From assembly GCA_965202915.1 (NCBI GenBank), contig OZ241847.1, positions 1,054,001 to 1,118,000 of the forward strand: DNA of 64,000 nucleotides, given 5' to 3'. A model generated the notes under the pieces. That model made no database searches. It saw only the letters and a list, made by a program, of their open reading frames with translations, and was not told the origin of the DNA. Positions 59,162 through 64,000 of the stretch are shown one piece after another. Both the position numbers and the translations under genes were made by a program. This DNA is from G965202915 sp965202915 (lineage in GTDB: Bacteria; Pseudomonadota; Gammaproteobacteria; Eutrophobiales; Eutrophobiaceae). Position 1 is the stretch's first letter; every line of letters starts with the position of its first letter.

Positions 59162-59174
59162 TTGACATAGTCAA
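59162..59174. promoter_or_regulatory. TTGAC-ATA-GTCAA palindrome, right end
   Basis: Reverse complement of the left-end palindrome at 22818-22830, 14 bases after the desaturase stop. Its left half (TTGACATAGT) equals the start of the late promoter element. Confidence 0.5.
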
Positions 59175-59186
59175 CACCCCTGCACA

Positions 59187-59229
59187 CCCATCTTTCGCAA
59201 TAATTCCGCCCCAAGTTTCGCGCGCCTCT
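59187..59229 (-). other. Right transposase end sites (two tandem copies)
   Basis: Read on the minus strand: AGAGG-CGC-GCGAAACTTGG (59211-59229) and GCGGAATTATTGCGAAAGATGG (59187-59209), inverted relative to the left-end pair with the same spacing. Presumed MuA R-end sites. Confidence 0.65.
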
Positions 59230-59230
59230 A

Positions 59231-59235
59231 GTGAG
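59231..59235. repeat. Right target-site duplication of the prophage (GTGAG)
   Basis: Matches the left CTGAG at the last four bases; the mismatch at the first base could be a later mutation. Confidence 0.6.
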
Positions 59236-62200
59236 GTCGATGCGCTCTATGCTGATGAGGCGGGTATCGGGGAGGGTGCTCAGGTCCAGGCTCAGGTCGG
59301 TGGTGGCATCGGAGTTGACCAGGCGCAGGGTGTCGGTGCCGGTGCCGCCGTCGAAGCGGAGCAGGTCGTCGGGGCCGAAACCGTCTATATTGAGGACGTC
59401 ATCGCCGGCGCCGGCGAGTACGACCGTGGCCTCACCGTCGGCGTTCAGGGCGAGGTCGTTGGCGTCCGTGCCCAGGACTGCGGCGGCCTCGGTGCTGAGA
59501 CCGGCCGGGCCGCCGAACAGGACGTAGGCCTCGCCGGCGTTGTTCCTGGTGTCGCCCTCGGACTTGGTGACGTCGGCACCGGGGGCCCCGACGATGAGGT
59601 CGGCATAGCCGTCACCGTTGACGTCGCCGGCTCCGGATACGCTAAAGCCCGCAGTGTCAATGGGCGCATCGCCCTGGATGATAAAGCCCTCCTCCGGGGC
59701 CAGGTCATCCAAACCAATCACCCGGCGGCCGCCCATCTCGCTCCCAAAGCCGCCCGCCCTGCCAAACACCAGATAGGCCGCGCCGGCATTGTTGCCACCA
59801 TCGTCGCCCTGGTACGCCCCGACGATGAGGTCGGCATAGCCGTCGCCGTTGACGTCGCCGGCACCGGATACGCTCCGGCCCGCACGGTCATTGGCCGCAT
59901 CGCCCTGGATGATAAAGCCGGCCTCCGGGGCCAGGCTTGCCAGGTCCACGAACCGGCGGCCGGTACCGTCCAGGCTGCCGAATGGATTGGATGGGTCGTC
60001 CGGTTTGCCGAACAGGACGTAGGCCTCGCCGGCATCGGTGCCACCGTCATCACCATTGCGCGCCCCGACGACGAGGTCGGCAAAGCCGTCGCCGTTGACG
60101 TCGCCGGCGGCGGATACGCTATTGCCCGCAAAGTCACTGGGCGCATCGCCCTGGATAATAAAGCCGTCCTCCGGCGCCAGCTCAGTCAAATCCACGACCC
60201 GGCGGATAATCGTGGTGGTGCCATCAGGGGTGATGCTGACGTCTTCGCCAAAGTCATCCTGTTTGCCGAACACGACGTAGGCCTCGCCGGCATAGACGCC
60301 ACCGTCGTCGCCGAAGAGTGCCCCGACGACGAGGTCGGCATAGCCGTCGCCGTTGACGTCGCCGGCTCCGGATACGCTAAAGCCCGCCTGGTCAACGCCC
60401 GTATCGCCCTGGATAACAAAGCCGTCCTCCGGAGCCAGGCTTTCCAGGTTTATCACTCGGCGGTTAACCATGGTCATGCCGTCCGAAAGGGTGATGCTGA
60501 CGTCTTCGCCAAAGTCATCCTGTTTGCCAAACACGACGTAGGCCTCGCCGGCATTGCTACCACCGTCGTCGCCACTGGGTGCCCCGACAATGAGGTCGGC
60601 ATAGCCATCACCGTTGACGTCGCCGGCTCCGGATACGCTAAAGCCCGCACTATCACCGGGCGCATCGCCCTGGATGATAAAGCCATCCCCGGCGGCCAGG
60701 CTGGTCAGGTCTATGACCCGGCGGCCGGCACTGTCTGCGCTGCCGAATGGATTAGATGGGCCGTCCTGTTTGCCAAACACGACGTAGGCCTCGCTGGCAT
60801 TGCTACCACCGTCGTCGCCATCGCGTGCCCCGACGATGAGGTCGGCATAGCCATCACCGTTGACGTCGCCGGCACCGGATACGCTCACGCCCGCACGGTC
60901 ATCGGGCGCGTCGCCCCGGATGATAAAGCCGTCCGTCGGCGCCAGGCTGGTCAAATCCACGACCCGTGGGGTGGTATCGCCCGAATCGGCGGCCCGGCCA
61001 AATACGACGTAGGCCTCGCCGGCATTGTCGCCACCATCATCGCCATAGCGCGCCCCGACGATGAAGTCGGCATAGCCGTCGCCGTTGACGTCGCCGGCGC
61101 CGGATACGCTAAAGCCCGCACGGTCATCGCCCGCGTCACCCTGGACAACAAAACCCTCCGCGACGCTGAGCGCGCTCAGGTCTATATCGCCAAGCTCACC
61201 CCTGATCTCGACGCTCACCGTCACCGGCTCGGCCCGGTTCCCCAGGTCGTCCGCCACCCGCACTACAAAGCTGTCATCGGTATCGTCACTGCCGGTATGG
61301 ACGTACACCACCTCGCCATTCTCAAGCTGCTGCTGGGTGAAGCTGGTGATGGCCGTGTCCAGGTCACTGCTCAGTGCCAGCCGGCCGTTCATCGGGACCC
61401 TCGTCACCGTCCAGGTGAGGGTGTCGGCGTCATTGTCCGGGTCGCTGGCGCTGAAGTCCGCCGGGGTCAGGGTCTGGCTCCCGCCCTCAAACGCCCGCAA
61501 GGCACCATCGCCGCTGGTGGTCGGCACCTCGCCCATCACCACCTCCACCGTCACGGCGGCATTCACCAGCAGGCGGGCATTGCCGTTGTCGAAGACGTTA
61601 TAGGTGGCGCCCATGGTGACGTCAGTCCCCTGCATCCAGTCGCCATCGAGGGTGACGCGGTCGCCGGCGTTGCCATCGACCCGCAACTCGGCGCGGCTGG
61701 CCTCGGTACCGTCGGCGCCGCGTGTCCGTACCTCGGACAGATTCAGCAGGTCCAGACGGGTGAGTCTCAGGCTGTTGTTATTCATGCCCGCACCGCCACT
61801 GAGATCGATGCGCTCTATGCTGCTCAGGCGGCTGCCGGCGAGGGTGCTCAGGTCGAGGTTGAGGTCGCCACCGTTCAGGCGCAGGACGTCGGTGCCGCTG
61901 CCGCCGTCGAAGCGGAGCAGGTCGTCGGGGCCGAAACCGTCTATATTGAGGACGTCATCGCCGGCGCCGGCGAGCACCACCGTCGCCTCTCCGTCGGCGT
62001 TCAGGGCGAGGTCGTTGGCGATGGTGCCCACCACCGCGGCGGCCTCGGTGCTGAGGCCCGCCAGGCTACCGAACAGGACGTAGGCCTCGCCGGCGTTGTC
62101 GCCACCGTCGTTGCCCTCGCTCGCCCCGACGATGAGGTCGGCAAAGCCGTCACCGTTGACGTCGCCGGCACCGGATACGCTCCAGCCCGCCCGGTCACCG

Positions 62201-64000
62201 TCCGTATCGCCCTGGATAATCAAACCATCCTCCGGGGCCAGTCCAGTCAAATCAATCACCCGGCGGCCGCCCATATCGCTGCCGAATGGATTAGATGAGG
62301 GATCAGATGGGTCGGGCGCCTTGCCGAATATCAGATAGGCCGCACCGGCATTGTCGCCACCGTCGTCGCCATCGCGCGCCCCGACGATGAGGTCGGCAAA
62401 GCCGTCGCCGTTGACGTCGCCGGCGGCGGATACGCTAAAGCCCGCATTGTCACCCGGCGCGTCACCCCGGATGATAAAGCCGTCCCCGGCGGCCAGGCTT
62501 GACAGGTCTATCACTCTGCCAAAGCCGTCCTGTTTGCCAAACACGACGTAGGCCTCACCGGCATTGTCGCCACCGTCGTCGCCGCCACGGGCACCGATGA
62601 TGAGGTCGGCATAGCCGTCACCGTTGATGTCGCCGGCACCGGATACGCTAAAGCCCGCATTGTCATAGGGCGCGTCACCCTGGATGATAAAGCCGTCGCC
62701 GGCGGCCAGGCTTTCCAGGTCCACGACCCGGCGGCCGCCCATCAGGTTGCCAAAGTCGCCCTGTTTGCCGAACACGACGTAGGCCGCGCCGGCATAGTCG
62801 CCACCGTCGTCGCCCTGGTAGGCCCCGACGATGAGGTCGGCATAGCCGTCACCGTTGACGTCGCCGGCGGCGGATACGCTTCTGCCCGCAGTGTCATAGG
62901 GCGCATCGCCCTGGATGATAAAGCCGTCCGCCGGGGCCAGCCCGGACAAATTAATCACCCGTGGATTGGACGCCTTGCCAAACACGACGTAGGCCTCGCC
63001 GGCATTGGTGCCACCGTCGTCGCCCTCGTGCGCCCCGACGATGAGGTCGGCAAAGCCGTCGCCGTTGACGTCGCCGGCACCGGATACGCTTATGCCCGCC
63101 TGGTCACCGTTGGTCGCACCGGGCGCGCCGCCCTGATCGCCCCGGAGAATAAAGCCATCCCCGGCGGCCAGGCTGGTCAAATCCACGACCCGCGGGGTGG
63201 ACGCCTTGCCGAATACGACGTAGGCCTCGCCGGGATTTACCCCACCGCTGTCGTCGCCACCGTTCGCCCCGACGATGAGGTCGGCAAAGCCGTCGCCGTT
63301 GACGTCGCCGGCGGCGGATACGCTCCGGCCCGCGAAGTCACCCGGCGCATCGCCCTGGATGATAAAGCCGTCGGCGGCGGCCAGATTGGTCAAATCGATG
63401 ACCTGCGGGGGGGTACTATCCGGGCCGCCGAACAGGACGTAGGCCTCGCCGGCATTGTCGCCACCGTCGTCGCCATAGCGCGCCCCGACGATGAGGTCGG
63501 CAAAACCATCGCCGTTGACGTCGCCGGCACCGGATACGCTATAGCCCGCCTGGTCACCGGCCGCGTCGCCCTGGATAACAAAGCCCTCCGCGGCGCTGAG
63601 TTCGCTCAGGTCTATGCTGCCGAGCAGGCGGGTGATGTCGACGGTCACGGCGGTATTGACCAGCAGGCGGGCATTGCCGTTGTCGAAGACGTTGTAGGTG
63701 GTGGTGCCTATATCCTGGGTGGCGTCCGCCCGCATCCAGTCGCCTATGACGTTGACGCGGTCGCCGGCGTTGCCATCGACCCGCAGCTCGGCGCGGCTGG
63801 CCTCAGTGCCGTCGGTGCCGCGGGTGCGTACCTCGGTGAGATTCAGCAGGTCCTGGCGGGTGAGGGTCAGGCTGTTATTATTCATTCCCGGGCCGGTGCC
63901 ACTGAGGTCGATGTGCTCTATGCTGCTCAGGCGGGTGCCGGCGAGGGTGCTCAGGTCGAGGTTGAGGTCGCCACCGCTCAGGCGCAGGACGTCGGTGCCG
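59231..64000 (-). pseudogene. Giant FG-GAP repeat protein gene, 5' part (interrupted, runs off window)
   Basis: One reading frame stays open from the window edge to the prophage junction (about 1590 codons) and then runs into phage sequence to a TAG at 59134. The true start lies beyond 64000. It has about 17 FG-GAP units (GDGFIIQGD...AGDVNGDGYADLIVGA...GEAYVVFGK), each about 65-75 residues. These come in blocks separated by NSLTLTRQDLLNL...RAELRVDGNAGDRV modules and AGAGDDVLNIDGFGPDDLLRFDGG motifs. One CSPG/cadherin-like domain sits in the middle (around 61200-61560; TPADFSASDPDNDADTLTW, VVYVHTGSDDTDDSF). Calcium-loop DVNGDG motifs predict an exported, calcium-dependent surface protein. The 3' part lies at 20069-22732. 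Confidence 0.87.

Larger units (their letters stand above)
22733..59230. mobile_element. Mu-like transposable prophage, about 36.5 kb
   Basis: Contains MuA-type transposase, MuB-type ATPase, GemA, Mor, DUF2730, DUF3486, DUF935 portal, MuF, gpG, Mu protease and gpT homologues. It splits one host gene cleanly and is bounded by inverted end sites and a near-perfect 5-bp direct repeat. Tail genes are of siphovirus type. The early and lysis/packaging genes run leftward from a central control region; the repressor and the capsid/tail genes run rightward. Structural genes look intact, so it may be inducible; only the methylase at the left end is clearly broken. Confidence 0.92.

Overview
The window looks like a chromosomal segment of an uncultured or little-studied gammaproteobacterium. 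The order glyQ-glyS-gmhB-plsC, an htpX heat-shock protease, class I photolyase and a GldA/GldF/GldG-DUF4340 export-like ABC cluster all fit that group. The assignment rests on gene content and order only; no rRNA or tRNA gene is present. The chromosomal part is about half G+C, with a clearly A+T-richer restriction-modification pair at 6.0-7.6 kb.

Layout: 0-6 kb holds an MDR-family oxidoreductase, HtpX, and a tightly coupled run of SDR, photolyase and DCC-family thioredoxin-like genes, then a SOUL haem-binding lipoprotein. 6.0-7.6 kb is a two-gene type II restriction-modification module. 7.8-12 kb is the leftward operon glyQ-glyS-gmhB-plsC. 12.2-16.7 kb is a leftward four-gene ABC cluster (ATPase, permease, GldG-like, DUF4340). 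16.9-20.07 kb is a 3.2 kb block bracketed by 33-bp inverted repeats. It contains three tandem copies of a DUF1640-type coiled-coil membrane protein gene that differ only in how many 7- and 11-residue coil units they carry. 20.07-22.73 kb and 59.23-64.0 kb are the two halves of one giant FG-GAP (integrin-type beta-propeller repeat) gene, whose 5' end lies beyond the window.

That giant gene is split by a complete-looking transposable (Mu-like) prophage of about 36.5 kb (22,733-59,230). It has its own inverted end sites and a near-perfect 5-bp target duplication. It encodes a BcepMu-like MuA transposase, a MuB ATPase, GemA, Mor, and Mu-type head proteins. The tail is of the long non-contractile (siphovirus) type: tube protein, frameshifted tail assembly chaperone, tape measure and J-like tip protein. 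Unlike Mu, the late genes are split. Terminase, portal, F and G run leftward at the left end, while protease, capsid and tail run rightward. Each half begins with a nearly identical 42-bp promoter element (30,987-31,028 on the minus strand; 42,850-42,891 on the plus strand). This implies that one Mor-type activator fires both arms together.

The control region at 39.27-39.39 kb has three operator-like palindromes. One sits in the 17-bp spacer of a good leftward early promoter and one abuts the repressor start codon. The repressor is unusual: 558 residues, with a long TPR/ST7-like region between an N-terminal DNA-binding segment and a LexA-type (S24) autocleavage domain. Other unusual cargo includes a free-standing ClpX zinc-binding domain, a MuF head protein with a C-terminal PBECR-like nuclease domain, a DUF4041/T5orf172 protein beside the repressor, two HNH genes, and a fatty-acid desaturase at the right end. 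The left end carries a deletion scar joining a DUF1643 fragment to a beheaded adenine methylase.
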